Source: Candidatus Dactylopiibacterium carminicum | Lineage (GTDB): Bacteria > Pseudomonadota > Gammaproteobacteria > Burkholderiales > Rhodocyclaceae | Length of the DNA stretch: 37,593 nucleotides | Assembly: GCF_014736495.1 (NCBI RefSeq) | Contig: NZ_MDUX01000032.1 | Coordinates: 1-37,593, forward strand | Direction: 5' to 3' | Part shown: in pieces, positions 17,565-27,396 of the stretch | How the letters are laid out: the number at the start of each line of letters is the position of its first letter | Position numbering within the stretch: position 1 is the first letter of the stretch | Program-made: the position numbers and the translations under genes | The notes under the pieces: model-generated | Seen by the model: the letters and a program-made list of their open reading frames with translations, nothing else | Database searches by the model: none | Told to the model about the DNA's origin: nothing

Positions 17565-18540
17565 CGTCGGCCTCCGCCGGGTGAAGGGCCAGGCTTTCCA
17601 GGCAGGCGCGGTAATGCGTAGCGTCTTCACCGGGGCCGATCCGTCGGCCGGGAAGATACAGACTGCAGCGCAGGCCATGCTGGCGGGCTTCCAGCAGCCA
17701 GCGGGTAAGCTGGCCGAGGCGGCGCTCGATGTCCATCTCGTCAGACAGGGCATCCCAGTCCAGCACGCATTCAGGTCGTTGCTGGCTGGCGAATACCTTG
17801 GTCAGCATGCCTTGACCGCGCGCGAGCTGCTTCCAGGCAACCTGGCGCAAGGAATCCCCTGGCTGGAAAGTGCGCAGGCCGGCGAAGTCGTCGGCCTGCG
17901 GCGAGGCCAGTCCTGCGCCAGTGTCGCCGCCATCCTGCCCGCGCGACGGCAGCGGGTGTTCTCCGTGGGGGGCGGGATAGACCAGCACTGGCGCATCCGG
18001 CGCGATGTGCGCCCAGGCGCGTATCCAGCCCAGCGGCTGACGGGTTTCCAGCGTCAGCAGGCCGGGCTGGCGCAGACCACGCGGCTGGCCCGGCAGGTTC
18101 AGCCGCAACAGTGCCTGCGCATTCGCGGCGAGATCCGTACTGCCGAGCGCCTGTCCGTCCGCGCTGCGGATCACGATGCCGGCGCGTTCATGGCGCTGTG
18201 CATTGCGCAACTGCAGATGCCAAGCGCTTTGCGCGTCCGCGAAAATTTCTTCCGCCGGTGCGAGCCGCAGCTCCAGACCATGCAGACCGCGCCAGGCATG
18301 CAGGATGTGCAGCACGAAGACCGCGCCGAGCAGGAACACCAGACCATACCCCAGCGACAGGTTGTAGTTGATCGAGGCGATCAGCATCACCAGCAGCGTG
18401 ATCAGCAAGGCGAAGCCGGCGCGACTGGGGAAGACGTAGATGCGTGCGGCACGCAGCCGGATCGGCTGGGGCTCTGGAATGCGCCCGCGGATCGCCCAGC
18501 GCCGCCAGCGTTGCTTCAGGCCGGCCAGGCGCTGAGTCAT
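17551..18540 (-). CDS. DUF58 protein of the MoxR-TgpA module
   Basis: 329 aa. Two adjacent membrane helices occupy about residues 38-82 (GFALLITLLVMLIASINY, then GLVFLLGAVFVLHIL), and the DUF58 domain begins near residue 195 with the signature DDFAGLRTFQPGDSLRQVAW. The C-terminal half resembles a von Willebrand-type fold (VLDWDALSDEMDIERRLGQLTRW). DUF58 proteins occur next to MoxR ATPases and transglutaminase-like membrane proteins and probably act as their membrane partner, though the biochemistry is poorly known. It overlaps moxR by 4 bases upstream and the tgpA start by 14 bases downstream. It is intact. Confidence 0.85.
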   Translation of the reverse strand: MTQRLAGLKQRWRRWAIRGRIPEPQPIRLRAARIYVFPSRAGFALLITLLVMLIASINYNLSLGYGLVFLLGAVFVLHILHAWRGLHGLELRLAPAEEIFADAQSAWHLQLRNAQRHERAGIVIRSADGQALGSTDLAANAQALLRLNLPGQPRGLRQPGLLTLETRQPLGWIRAWAHIAPDAPVLVYPAPHGEHPLPSRGQDGGDTGAGLASPQADDFAGLRTFQPGDSLRQVAWKQLARGQGMLTKVFASQQRPECVLDWDALSDEMDIERRLGQLTRWLLEARQHGLRCSLYLPGRRIGPGEDATHYRACLESLALHPAEADDAPR

Positions 18541-19475
18541 ACCAGCGCGGCTTCGAGCAGGCGGCGCGCCATTGTGGCGCCCATCTGCAGGCTGTTGCCC
18601 AGGCGGTGCCCGGCGACGGCTGGCAGCACGGCCTGTACGTCTTCGGGGCGGGCGTGGTCGCGGCCGTCCAGCAGCGCCCAGGCGCGTGCGGCGGCGAGCA
18701 GGCTGAGACCGGCGCGGGGGCTGAGCCCATGGCTGCCTTCGGCCAGACTGCGGCTGGCGGCCAACAGGGCCTGCAGGTAGTCCAGCAGGCGCTCGCCGAC
18801 GTGGGTACGGCTGGCCAGCGCCTGCAGTATCAGCAGATCGGCGGGCGAGATCGCGGCCGGCAGGCGGGCGAGAAGTTCGCGGCGGTCATGGCCGGCAAGC
18901 AGCTCACGCTCGGCAGCGGCATCCGGCAGCCCGAGCGACAGGCGCATCAGGAAGCGGTCCAGCTGGGATTCGGGCAACGGAAAGGTGCCGATCTGTTGCG
19001 AAGGGTTCTGGGTGGCGATGACGAAGAAGGGGGCGGGCAGGGCGTGGGTGCGGCCATCCACGCTGACCTGGCGCTCTTCCATGGCTTCGAGCAGTGCGCT
19101 CTGCGTCTTCGGTGTGCTGCGGTTGATCTCGTCGGCCAGCAGCACCTGCGAGAACAGCGGGCCTTGATGGAAACGGAAGCCTTGCTGGGCGGCATCGAAG
19201 ATGCTCACACCGATGAGGTCGGCCGGCAGCAGATCGCTGGTGAATTGCACGCGCTGGAACTGCAGCCCGAGGCTGACCGCCAGAGCATGGGCCAGTGTGG
19301 TCTTGCCCACGCCGGGCAGATCCTCGATGAGCAGATGCCCGCGTGCGAGCAGGCAGGCGAGTGCCAGCCGCAGTGCCTGCGGCTTGCCCAGTAACACGGT
19401 GCCGAGTTGGTCGAGAACGTGCTTGAGTTGTTGGGCTGCAATCGCGGGCGTAGGAGCGAGAGGGGCGGACGACAT
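18537..19475 (-). CDS. MoxR-family AAA+ ATPase
   Basis: 312 aa. AAA+ signatures are clear: Walker A LPGVGKTT at about residues 54-61, Walker B VLLADEINRSTPKTQSALLEAMEE with the catalytic DE, sensor 1 IATQNP, and a sensor 2 region (GLSPRAGLSLLAAARAWALL). MoxR ATPases act as chaperone-like remodelling factors, here probably for the envelope proteins DUF58 and TgpA encoded next. The last bases overlap the DUF58 start (ATGA). The ATG at 19475 lacks a strong Shine-Dalgarno. It is the first gene of moxR-DUF58-tgpA-mltB; no promoter was convincing. Confidence 0.92.
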   Translation of the reverse strand: MSSAPLAPTPAIAAQQLKHVLDQLGTVLLGKPQALRLALACLLARGHLLIEDLPGVGKTTLAHALAVSLGLQFQRVQFTSDLLPADLIGVSIFDAAQQGFRFHQGPLFSQVLLADEINRSTPKTQSALLEAMEERQVSVDGRTHALPAPFFVIATQNPSQQIGTFPLPESQLDRFLMRLSLGLPDAAAERELLAGHDRRELLARLPAAISPADLLILQALASRTHVGERLLDYLQALLAASRSLAEGSHGLSPRAGLSLLAAARAWALLDGRDHARPEDVQAVLPAVAGHRLGNSLQMGATMARRLLEAALV

Positions 19476-19629
19476 GGCGGTTTCCGGGCAGGAGAGGCTG
19501 TTGGCTGCGGTTGATGACAGCAGTCTGAGCAGGATGGTTCTCCTGCTGCTGGCCTGAGTGTACCCGTGTCTGCATGCCGATCATCCCGCGCCGGTCGCCT
19601 CGGGGAAGCCAAGGGATACGCAGGGCGTG

Positions 19630-19665
19630 AAAAACCCGCCGTGCGCCAGGTGCGGCACGGCGGGT
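19630..19665 (-). terminator. Rho-independent terminator of proVWX
   Basis: Perfect 11-base arms at 19634-19644 and 19655-19665 (ACCCGCCGTGC / GCACGGCGGGT) with a 10-base loop; on the minus strand the hairpin runs straight into five T. It lies 27 bases after the proX stop. Confidence 0.9.
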
Positions 19666-19691
19666 CTATCGGTCGGGGCTTGCTGCGCAGT

Positions 19692-20699
19692 TTATTTGGC
19701 TGCTGCGCGGGCTTCGGCCAGCCAGCCGTCGTAGGTCTTGCGATAGGCCCTGATCCAGCCGGCGACGTGACGTTCGATGTCGGCCTGCTTGTTCTCGCCC
19801 TGGCGCATGCGCATGTTCTGCGCGTTGATGTCGGCGTTGGGCAGTTTGATCACGGCGAACAGGCGGGCGGCTGCCGGGTTGGCGTCGGCCCAGGCCTTGT
19901 TGGCGACGATCTGCTGGTTGTTGGCCTCGAAGCCGTAATTGACGCCGTCGGGCAGTGCGGTGTCGGCATCGGGCTTGTCCTTGATGGCCGAGAACGGCAC
20001 CTGCAGCCAGACCACGTCCTTGCCCGGCACCAGCACACCGCTGACCCAGTAGGGGGTCCAGGTGTAGTAGAGGATCGGCTGGGTTTGTTTGTAGCGGGCG
20101 ATGGTGTCCGCGATGATCGCGGCGTAGGAGCCCTGCCGGTGGGTCACGGTGTCGCGCAGGCCGTAGGCATCCAGATGGTGTTCGATGGCCAGTTCGCAGC
20201 CCCAGCCGGGGTTGCAACCCGCCAGATCCGCCTTGCCGTCGCCGTCGGTATCGAACAGCTTGGCGATGGCCGGATCCTTGAGCTGAGCAACGTTGGTGAT
20301 CTTGTATTTCTCGGCGGTGGCCTTGTCGATCAGGTAGCCCTGCAGGGCGCCGGCCGAATAGATGCCTTCGCGGTACAGCTTGGCATCGCCGCCGGCCTTG
20401 GCATAGAACTCGGCGTGCAGCGGATTCCAGTGTGTAGCCATGAAAGTGGCGTCGCCATTGGCGATGGCTACGTGACCGGCCGCGTACTCGATCTCCTTGA
20501 TCGGTTGCACGTCGTAGCCCAGATCCTTGAGCGCCTGCATCACGATCAAGGTCTGAAAGGTCTCTTCGGCGATGGAGCTTTTCACCGGCACCACCTTCAC
20601 GCCCTTGCCGGGCTGGTCAGCGGCGGCGCTGGCCATCGTGTTCATGCCGAGGCACAGCGTAAGTGCGCCGAGTGTGGTCTTGAGGAAATGTCTTCTCAT
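19692..20699 (-). CDS. proX: ProX-like periplasmic glycine betaine/proline betaine-binding protein
   Basis: 335 aa, signal peptide [20 protein letters not shown]...ASA (about 26 residues). Features of E. coli ProX are kept: Trp residues in [16 protein letters not shown] and TWTPYW that form the aromatic cage for quaternary ammonium compounds, and two Cys in AGCNPGWGC that make the disulfide. [11 protein letters not shown] segment looks like a calcium-type loop. It binds compatible solutes in the periplasm for ProVW import under osmotic stress. It is the last gene of the operon, 33 bases after proW, with a terminator beyond. Confidence 0.92.
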   Translation of the reverse strand: MRRHFLKTTLGALTLCLGMNTMASAAADQPGKGVKVVPVKSSIAEETFQTLIVMQALKDLGYDVQPIKEIEYAAGHVAIANGDATFMATHWNPLHAEFYAKAGGDAKLYREGIYSAGALQGYLIDKATAEKYKITNVAQLKDPAIAKLFDTDGDGKADLAGCNPGWGCELAIEHHLDAYGLRDTVTHRQGSYAAIIADTIARYKQTQPILYYTWTPYWVSGVLVPGKDVVWLQVPFSAIKDKPDADTALPDGVNYGFEANNQQIVANKAWADANPAAARLFAVIKLPNADINAQNMRMRQGENKQADIERHVAGWIRAYRKTYDGWLAEARAAAK

Positions 20700-20732
20700 G
20701 TGTCGTGACTCCTGGGAGAAGGTTGGAAAAAA

Positions 20733-21812
20733 TCAGTGGCCGGCCTTGTGGCCAAGCCTTGTCGGCAGGGCGAGCAACAGTCCGATGGGGCCGCTGCGCC
20801 ACCAGTGCGCACCTTTGCGCTGTGGGCGGGCCATGGCCTGGGTGAGGCGGTCGAGCATGATCGCGAGGATCACGATGCCCAGACCACCGACGGTGGCCAG
20901 CCCCATGTCCAGCCGGCCGATGCCGCGCAACACCATCTGGCCCAGACCGCCGACCGCGATCATCGAAGCGATCACGACCATCGACAGCCCCAGCATCAGG
21001 GTCTGGTTGATGCCGGCCATGATGGTCGGCATGGCCAGCGGCAGCTGGATGCGGAACAGCATCTGTAGCGGCGAGGCGCCGAATGCGTTACCCGCCTCGA
21101 TCAGATCGCCGCGCACCTGGCGGATGCCCAGGTTGGTCAGGCGGATCAGCGGTGGCAGTGCGAAGACCACCGTCACCATCACCCCTGGCACGTTGCCGAT
21201 GCCGAAGAGCATCACCACCGGTACCAGATAGACGAAGGCCGGCGTGGTCTGCATGGCGTCCAGCACCGGGCGCAGCAGTGCTTCGAGGCGGTCGCTGCGC
21301 GACATGATGACCCCCAGCGGCAGGCCGATCACGAGGCAGAAGACCACGGCGGTGATCACCAGCGAGAGCGTGACCATGGCGTCGTTCCAGGCGCCGATCA
21401 GGCCGATCAGCGTCATCGACAGCACGGTGCCCAGCCCCAGCCGCCGGCCGCCAAGCTGCCAGGCGATCAGCCCCAGCAGCGCGATCATCACCAGCGCAGG
21501 CACCGACAGCAGCGCGTGCTCGATGCTGGTGAGGCTGCTGTCGATGGGCACGCGCACGGCCTGGAAGGCGGGCCGGGCGTTACTGACGACCCAGTCCAGT
21601 CCATGCTCCACCCATCGGTCTACAGGCAAAAGCGCATCGCGGAAAGGGTGCATCCAGTCGATGCCGGTGGGGTCCGCCGAGGCCGCCGGGCCGTCCAGCC
21701 AGTCTCCGGGCGTGGGGGCCGGGTCCAGCCAGGCATCTGCGCCAGTCGTGCTCTGCCCGGCATCGCCGCCCACGGAGGCCCAGGGGTTGTCCATCTGCGT
21801 TTCAGTACTCAT
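20733..21812 (-). CDS. proW: ProW-like betaine ABC transporter permease
   Basis: 359 aa. As in E. coli ProW, a long hydrophilic N-terminal region (about 100 residues, rich in Asp/Pro/Gly) precedes the membrane helices. The EAA-like loop is visible in [26 protein letters not shown]. It forms the inner-membrane channel of the osmoprotectant importer with ProV and ProX. The start overlaps the proV stop by 4 bases (ATGA), giving coupled translation. It is intact. Confidence 0.92.
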   Translation of the reverse strand: MSTETQMDNPWASVGGDAGQSTTGADAWLDPAPTPGDWLDGPAASADPTGIDWMHPFRDALLPVDRWVEHGLDWVVSNARPAFQAVRVPIDSSLTSIEHALLSVPALVMIALLGLIAWQLGGRRLGLGTVLSMTLIGLIGAWNDAMVTLSLVITAVVFCLVIGLPLGVIMSRSDRLEALLRPVLDAMQTTPAFVYLVPVVMLFGIGNVPGVMVTVVFALPPLIRLTNLGIRQVRGDLIEAGNAFGASPLQMLFRIQLPLAMPTIMAGINQTLMLGLSMVVIASMIAVGGLGQMVLRGIGRLDMGLATVGGLGIVILAIMLDRLTQAMARPQRKGAHWWRSGPIGLLLALPTRLGHKAGH

Positions 21813-23023
21813 GCGGCCTCCTGTGTGGTCTGACGGTGGAGGAACTCCAGCATCGTGTTGCGTGTGACAGAGCCGCGATAGCGGCCTCTCTCGTCGATTA
21901 CCGGCAGGCCCATGCCGAACGGCGTGCGGGTCAGGGGCTCGTAAAGCTCGGCGATGGGGCGGTCGTGGGCGATCGTCTGCACGTCGGGCAGAAAGGCCTC
22001 GACCAGTTTCGCGTCATCGCTGCGCCTGAGCGCCTGACGCAGGGATTCGATGGAGACCACGCCCAGCAGGCGCTGGTCCGGTGTCAGCACATAGCCGTAC
22101 TCGCGGTCGTTGGCGCGCAGGCGTTCTAGTGCGCTGCGCACGCCCATGCCGGCGTGGTCGATCAGACTGACCTGGGTACGGCGGGCGATGTCGGCCGCCG
22201 AGAGGATGGAAGTTGCGTCGACACCGCGGAAGAAGGAGCGGACGTAATCGTTGGCCGGATTGCGCAGGATCTCCTCTGCCGTGCCGACCTGCACCACGTC
22301 GCCGCCCTGCATGATGGCGATGCGGTTGCCGATGCGGATGGCCTCGTCCAGATCGTGCGAAATGAACACGATGGTGCGCTTGTGTGCGGCCTGCAGTTTC
22401 ACCAGCTCATCCTGCATTTCGGTGCGAATAAGCGGATCGAGCGCCGAAAAGGCTTCGTCCATCAGCAGAATGTCCGGATCGTTGGCCAGCGCACGCGCCA
22501 GGCCGACTCGCTGCTGCATGCCGCCGGAGAGTTCATCCGGATAGCTTTCGGCCCATTGCGCCAGGCCCACCTGCTCCAGCGCGGCCAGCGCGCGCTGGCT
22601 GCGTACAGATTTGTCTTCGCCGGAGAGCATCAGGCCAAAGGCGGCATTCTCCAGCACCGTGAGGTGTGGCATCAGCGCAAAGGACTGGAAGACCATGCTG
22701 ATGTGCTTGCGGCGGAAATCGCGCAATTCGCGGTCGGACATTCTGGCGATATCCGTCGCGCCGAACAGCACTTGCCCCGAGGTGGGCTCGATCAGGCGGT
22801 TGAGCATGCGCACCAGCGTGGATTTGCCGGAGCCGGACAGGCCCATGATCACGAATATCTCGCCTTCATGGACTTCGAAGGAGGCGTCATTCACGCCGAC
22901 GGTATGCCCGGTGCGGGCAAAGATCTCTTCTTTTGAAAGGCCTTGAGCCACCAGACTCATGGCTTCCTGGGGCTGGTCGCCGAAGACCTTGTATAGATTT
23001 TTGACTACTAGCTTTGCTTGCAT
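21809..23023 (-). CDS. proV: ProV-like betaine ABC transporter ATPase with CBS domains
   Basis: 404 aa, nearly the length of E. coli ProV. N-terminus [21 protein letters not shown] aligns with ProV, and the characteristic [12 protein letters not shown] segment precedes the ATPase core. Walker [10 protein letters not shown], signature [14 protein letters not shown], Walker [15 protein letters not shown] and switch His in FISHDLDEA are all intact. The C-terminal third is a CBS-domain pair, which senses ionic strength in related OpuA systems. The start has no good Shine-Dalgarno. Upstream lies a low-GC region with three palindromes. First gene of proVWX. Confidence 0.93.
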   Translation of the reverse strand: MQAKLVVKNLYKVFGDQPQEAMSLVAQGLSKEEIFARTGHTVGVNDASFEVHEGEIFVIMGLSGSGKSTLVRMLNRLIEPTSGQVLFGATDIARMSDRELRDFRRKHISMVFQSFALMPHLTVLENAAFGLMLSGEDKSVRSQRALAALEQVGLAQWAESYPDELSGGMQQRVGLARALANDPDILLMDEAFSALDPLIRTEMQDELVKLQAAHKRTIVFISHDLDEAIRIGNRIAIMQGGDVVQVGTAEEILRNPANDYVRSFFRGVDATSILSAADIARRTQVSLIDHAGMGVRSALERLRANDREYGYVLTPDQRLLGVVSIESLRQALRRSDDAKLVEAFLPDVQTIAHDRPIAELYEPLTRTPFGMGLPVIDERGRYRGSVTRNTMLEFLHRQTTQEAA

Positions 23024-23147
23024 TGTATTAATGCTGGCAAGCCGGCCCCCCGCTCCAGGGTGAGCTGTTCAATTCGAGGTACAGCAGGAGCAAGGATCCC
23101 TGAATACAGTCGTGGAAACTGTCGGGATATTCTGCCGGGAGCGAATC

Positions 23148-23163
23148 ATGACGATATCGTCAT
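23148..23163. promoter_or_regulatory. Perfect 16-base palindrome upstream of proV
   Basis: ATGACGATATCGTCAT is its own reverse complement and lies about 125-140 bases upstream of the proV ATG. A dimeric regulator site is the simplest reading. Confidence 0.45.
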
Positions 23164-23292
23164 TCAATCGCAGCAGGCCAGATTTGAAAAGTGGGCGGAC
23201 CCACACCGTAACATGGAACGGAGAACGATTACAAGCAATCGGTTGTATTTTCTTCTGTGGGAATGTTTTTTTATGACAATGAATTCTGATGG

Positions 23293-23316
23293 ATTGCTTA
23301 TGAGGTCATAAGCAAT
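23293..23316. promoter_or_regulatory. Inverted repeat with perfect 11-base arms upstream of proV
   Basis: ATTGCTTATGA and TCATAAGCAAT are separated by GG. The length and tight spacing resemble operators of TetR- or MarR-type repressors. No T run follows on the minus strand, so it is not a typical terminator. Confidence 0.5.
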
Positions 23317-23323
23317 GAATGGT

Positions 23324-23355
23324 AATTACAAAATCATTCAAATGACATTGTAATT
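23324..23355. promoter_or_regulatory. Inverted repeat with 15-base arms (13 of 15 paired)
   Basis: Arms at 23324-23338 and 23341-23355 with a 2-base centre, two mismatches. It lies only 7 bases from the previous repeat, so the two may form a tandem operator. It could also be part of the end of the upstream transcript. Confidence 0.45.
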
Positions 23356-23569
23356 GGACCGGCGCCCGGCATTCAGTTTGATTGTTCGCGTTGCGATCTG
23401 GCGGGGGCGTGCGTTGATTTGCCATCTTGAATCGGCTGTGATTCACGACGCGCCGGATGGTTCTGAAATCCGGAAATATCCACCTTGGCGAAAGCCGGAA
23501 ATGCCGATGGGGCAATAGCCGTTTGCGGCCGGAAAGCGGAATGCGCCGGCGAGTGGGGCGAGCGCCGGG

Positions 23570-25201
23570 TCAGCGCACGCGGCCGGGTTTGATGCCGTAG
23601 CGACGCAGCAGCGCGTGGTAGTAGCTCACCAGCTGGGCGAGATTCTTGTTGCCGGCATCCTGAGCGCGTACCCGTTCGATGAACTGACGGGCGCTGCTGG
23701 CGAACTGGTCGTTCCAGCCGAGGTGCTCGATATGCTTGAGCAAGGCCAGTGCTGCATTGAACAGTACGGCCGTGTTGCCGGGCAGCTTTTCGGCAGCCTG
23801 CAGCATCTGGCGTACGGCGCCGGGATAGTCTCCGCTCTGTGCGAGCTGGGCGCCCTCGGTCATGATGTCGCGCACCTGGGTGCGTACCTGTTCGGCCAGT
23901 TCGTTGCCGAGCTCGCCGCGCCCGAGATCGGTGAGCATGTTCTTGATCTCTTCGACCGCGGCATCGTCGGCAGCGTGCCGCATCACATCCATGATCACTT
24001 CGGCGGCCTTGTCGTCCTGCCGGTTTTCAATGCAGATGCGGGCCAGTTGCTTTTGCAGCCCCATCGAGGTGCCCAGTTGGGGGTCGTTGTAGCGCAGGGC
24101 TTCGTCCAGGGCTTCCTGCGCCTTGGCGAGATCTCCGAGCTGGGTTGCCACCATGGCACTGGAGACGGCCTTGCAGAGCGCGGTCTTGGGCAGGCCTTCC
24201 ATGTTGCGTTCGAGATCGCGCAGGGTGTTGGAGGCGCCGGCGGCATCCCCCATGCCGAGCTGGGCGCGGACCAGCGAGACGTGATCCTCGGGGTCGCGGA
24301 AATCCGAATACTTGCTCTTGTTGACCACGGTGGACAGCACCCGCGTGGCGGTTGCCATGTCGCCCACTTCGGTAGCCACCTCGCCAAGCCGGCGCAGTCG
24401 CCGCACCGTGTGTGGCGAGACGCGGACCGCGTCTTCCAGTGCTTCCTTGGCGGCCATCGCCTTGCCCGCGCTTTCGCGGACGCGGGCAAGCCAGTCGTAG
24501 GCATCCAGGTAGAGCGCGTTTTCCTGCAGTAATCCCGATAGCAGCGCTTCTGCTTCGGCCAGACGCTTCTGCATGAACAGCGTGCGTGCCAAGCCCAGAC
24601 GTGCCCAGGGGACGGCCGGGGTTTCGAGCACTTTCTGATAGACGATCTGCGCTTCTTCCGCCTCGCCGATGCCGATGTGCAGCTCGGCGCGCAGGCGCAG
24701 GAAGTCGACCAGGTATTGCGGCTCGTCGATTTCGCCCTGGCGGCAGGATTCGATGGCTTCCAGCGTGTTGCCTGTCTCGATCAGCCGGTAGGTGGGCATG
24801 AACGCATCGCGCTTTTCGAGCGCACGCGAGAGGCGGTTGAGCAGCTTGTCGGAGGAGAAGGGCTTGAGGATGTAGTCGTTGGGCGCCAGTTCGGCCGCGC
24901 TGACCACCTTTTCGTACTGGCTTTCGCCGGTGATCATCAGGAACAGCGTGAAGAGCGGCACCAGGTGGTGGTTACGTAGATCCTCCAGCAGGTGTTGCCC
25001 ATCCTACCCGTCGCCAAGATGATATTCGCAAAGGATGACGTCGTAATTCCTGTCGCGCAGCATGCGTACCGCAACGCCTGCGGAGACAGCCAGCGCAATC
25101 TTGCTGACGCCGCAAAGCGTGAGCATGTTGCGCAACTGCGAACGCATGTTGGCGTTGGTTTCGACGATGAGGACCGAGATTTCTTCGATCTGCTGCGGCA
25201 T
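23570..25201 (-). pseudogene. Receiver-TPR protein interrupted by an in-frame TAG
   Basis: A 544-codon frame: an N-terminal receiver domain and a long tetratricopeptide-type C-terminal region. TAG at 25004-25006 (codon 66) falls inside the receiver, between CEYHLGDG and DGQHLLEDLR; related proteins have Gln there, so CAG to TAG is the simplest change. Everything after it is intact (MITGESQYEKVVSAAELAPNDYILKPF). The usual phospho-acceptor Asp position reads Glu (LCEYHLG), so this receiver may be non-phosphorylated or constitutive. The TPR-rich part (from about residue 160) could bind partners. The start at 25201 has GGAG about 10 bases upstream. An internal ATG could still give the TPR part alone. 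Confidence 0.85.
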
Positions 25202-25295
25202 GGGGCGCTCTCCGGCGCTGCACAAGGGTCTGTGTGCACCGGATTGACGGCTTTTTACAGCTTTTCTGAAGGGGCGCCGGGCCGATCGGCAGTTT

Positions 25296-27374
25296 TCAGC
25301 TGCCGAGTGCGGCGAGCGCGAATGCCAGGTGCCGCGCCCGCTCGTGCAGCGAGGCGTAGCGTCCGGAGGCGCCGCCGTGGCCAGCCTCCAGATTGGTCAC
25401 CAGCAGGGCCGGGCTGCCCTTGCGTTCGCGCAGCCGGGCGACGTACTTGGCCGGCTCCCAGACCATCACCTGGCTGTCGTGCAACCCGGCCTCCACCAGC
25501 ACCGGTGGATAGGGGTGGGCATCGAGCGTGTCGTAAGGAGACCAGGCCAGCAGACGGTGGTAGTCCGTCACGCGTTGCGGATTGCCCCATTCCTCGTATT
25601 CACCCACGGTCAGCGGCAGGCTGGGGTCCAGCATGGTGGTGACGACGTCGACGAAAGGCACTTCGAGGACTGCCGCGCCAAACAGTGCGGGATCGAGCCG
25701 CAGGCTCGCCGCCACCAGCAGGCCGCCGGCGCTGCCGCCGTTGGCCAGAATGCGGCCGGCGCGCGTGTAACCGGCGCTTGCCAGTGCTTTGCCGCAGGCA
25801 ACGAAGTCGCTGAAACTGTTTGGCTTGTGTTTCAGGCGCCCGCCGTCGTGCCAGCGCTGGCCAAGTTCTCCGCCGCCGCGGACGTGGGCGATGGCATAGA
25901 TCCAGCCACGGTCGAGCAGCGAGAGCCGCGTGCTGGAGAACCAGGGGTCTGTGGCGATGCCGTAGGCGCCATAACCCTCCAGCCAGAGGGGCGCATTGCC
26001 ATCGAGCGGTGTGTCGCGGTGATGCACGATCGATACCGGAATCCGGGTGCCGTCGGCCGCCAGAGCCTCCAGGCGCCGGCTGACGTAATGCGCGGCATCG
26101 AAACCGCCCAGCACGCGGGTCTGCTTGACGCAGGTGGCGCGGCGCGTGAGCGGGTCGTAATCGAAGGTGGCATCCGGCGTGGTGAGAGATTCGAATTCGT
26201 AGCGCAGGAAGGGAGAATCCCAGGCCGGCAGATCCTCGATTTCGATGCTGTAGGCGAGTTCCTCGAACGCGATGTCGTGCGTTTCCCCCGTGGCCAGGGC
26301 CGTCACCCGCAGGGTCTGCTGGCCATGGATGCGCAGGCTCAGCACCTGCCAGTCGCGCCACAGGTCCACGCCTTCGATGACCACCGCTTCGTCGTGTGCC
26401 ATCAGCTCGCGCCAGGCTTCGCGGCGCCAGTCGCCGACAGGGACTTCGAGCAGGCGGAAATTCGGGCCGCTGTCATTCACCCGCAGCAGCAGGCGTTCTT
26501 CGTGGTGGTCTAGTTCGTACTCGATACCGGCGCGGCGGCGCGCGAACAGCCGCCAGCGCGCATCGGGCCGGTCTGCGGGCAGCAGGCGCAATTCGTTGGT
26601 GGTGTGGCTGCCACTGGTGAGCACCAGGAAGCCGTCGCTGCGCGTGCGCATCAGAGACAGCGAGAAGCGTTCGTCGTGCTCGGTGAACAGCAGGGCGTCC
26701 TCGCGCTCGCCGAGGCGATGTCGCCAAAGCTGGAAGGAGCGCTGCGTGACTGCGTCTTCCACGGTGTAGAACAGGGTGCGGTTATCCGTGGCCCACACCA
26801 GGCTGGTGATGCGCTGGCGTGAGAGGCGCAGATCCTTCCGGCGGCGAAGGTCGCGCAGGCGCAGGCGGTACTGGCGGTTGCCGCGTGTGTCCTCGGCCCA
26901 GGCCAGCAGATTGCCATCCGGGCTGACCTCGAAATCGCCCACTTCGTAGAAAGTCTTGCCTTCGGCTTCGCGGTTCTCGTCGAGCACCACCTCCTCGGGT
27001 GAATGCTCCCACCGCTCGTCGATGACGCGCTTACGCGCGTGGATCGGATAAGCCAGCCCCTGTTCGGTCCGGCTGTAATACATCCAGGCGCCGAGCCGGA
27101 GCGGTACCGACTGATCATCTTCCTGGATGCGCGCGAGCATTTCGGCGTACAGGGTTTCGCGCAATCCGGCCAACGGCGCCATCGCGGTTTCAGCGTAGGC
27201 ATTCTCGGCCTGCAGATGCGCCAGCACGGCCGGATCGCGACGCCTGTTCAGCCAGTGATAGGGGTCTTCGCGCGTATGGCCGTGCGCAATCAGGCGTTTG
27301 GGTTTGCGGGGAGCAACGGGCGGCGTGGCGGAGAAATCGAGCACGGGAAACACGGGGCGGTTTGGCTTGGACAT
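25296..27374 (-). CDS. ptrB: Oligopeptidase B-like serine peptidase (S9A)
   Basis: 692 aa from the ATG at 27374 (MSKPNRPVFPVLDF); an in-frame extension upstream has no family similarity. An N-terminal beta-propeller (about residues 80-410: VSPDGNLLAWAEDTRGNRQYRL, LVWATDNRTLFYTVED) precedes the alpha/beta hydrolase domain. The catalytic triad is Ser in NGGSAGGLL, Asp in GLHDSQV and His in EAGHGG. Oligopeptidase B cuts short peptides after Arg or Lys in the cytosol or periplasm. No signal peptide was seen. It starts 22 bases after the AraC-type gene, so the two may be cotranscribed. Confidence 0.9.
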   Translation of the reverse strand: MSKPNRPVFPVLDFSATPPVAPRKPKRLIAHGHTREDPYHWLNRRRDPAVLAHLQAENAYAETAMAPLAGLRETLYAEMLARIQEDDQSVPLRLGAWMYYSRTEQGLAYPIHARKRVIDERWEHSPEEVVLDENREAEGKTFYEVGDFEVSPDGNLLAWAEDTRGNRQYRLRLRDLRRRKDLRLSRQRITSLVWATDNRTLFYTVEDAVTQRSFQLWRHRLGEREDALLFTEHDERFSLSLMRTRSDGFLVLTSGSHTTNELRLLPADRPDARWRLFARRRAGIEYELDHHEERLLLRVNDSGPNFRLLEVPVGDWRREAWRELMAHDEAVVIEGVDLWRDWQVLSLRIHGQQTLRVTALATGETHDIAFEELAYSIEIEDLPAWDSPFLRYEFESLTTPDATFDYDPLTRRATCVKQTRVLGGFDAAHYVSRRLEALAADGTRIPVSIVHHRDTPLDGNAPLWLEGYGAYGIATDPWFSSTRLSLLDRGWIYAIAHVRGGGELGQRWHDGGRLKHKPNSFSDFVACGKALASAGYTRAGRILANGGSAGGLLVAASLRLDPALFGAAVLEVPFVDVVTTMLDPSLPLTVGEYEEWGNPQRVTDYHRLLAWSPYDTLDAHPYPPVLVEAGLHDSQVMVWEPAKYVARLRERKGSPALLVTNLEAGHGGASGRYASLHERARHLAFALAALGS

Positions 27375-27396
27375 CGTGGCGACAGTGTACCCGGGC

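Larger units (their letters stand above)
23024..23569. other. Low-GC intergenic region between proV and the receiver-TPR gene
   Basis: 546 bases with markedly more A/T than the rest of the window, especially 23161-23400. It should hold the proV promoter and the end of the receiver-TPR transcript. Three palindromes (separate entries) and three copies of AAGCAAT (23233-23239, and both arms of the 23293 repeat) lie inside. Open frames on either strand here have no family features, and I judge them non-coding. Confidence 0.6.

Noticed and set aside
15975..17621. Long open frame on the plus strand opposite tgpA
   Set aside because: No family features; the minus strand carries the transglutaminase triad and membrane helices.
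23018..23311. 97-aa open frame on the plus strand upstream of proV
   Set aside because: No ribosome site, no recognisable domain, and it covers the palindrome-rich regulatory region.
10395..25201. Reassignment of TAG to an amino acid in this organism
   Set aside because: TAG ends the intact ugpE, ABC exporter and pirin genes at the expected lengths, and TGA and TAA also occur as internal stops, so a single recoded codon does not explain the set.
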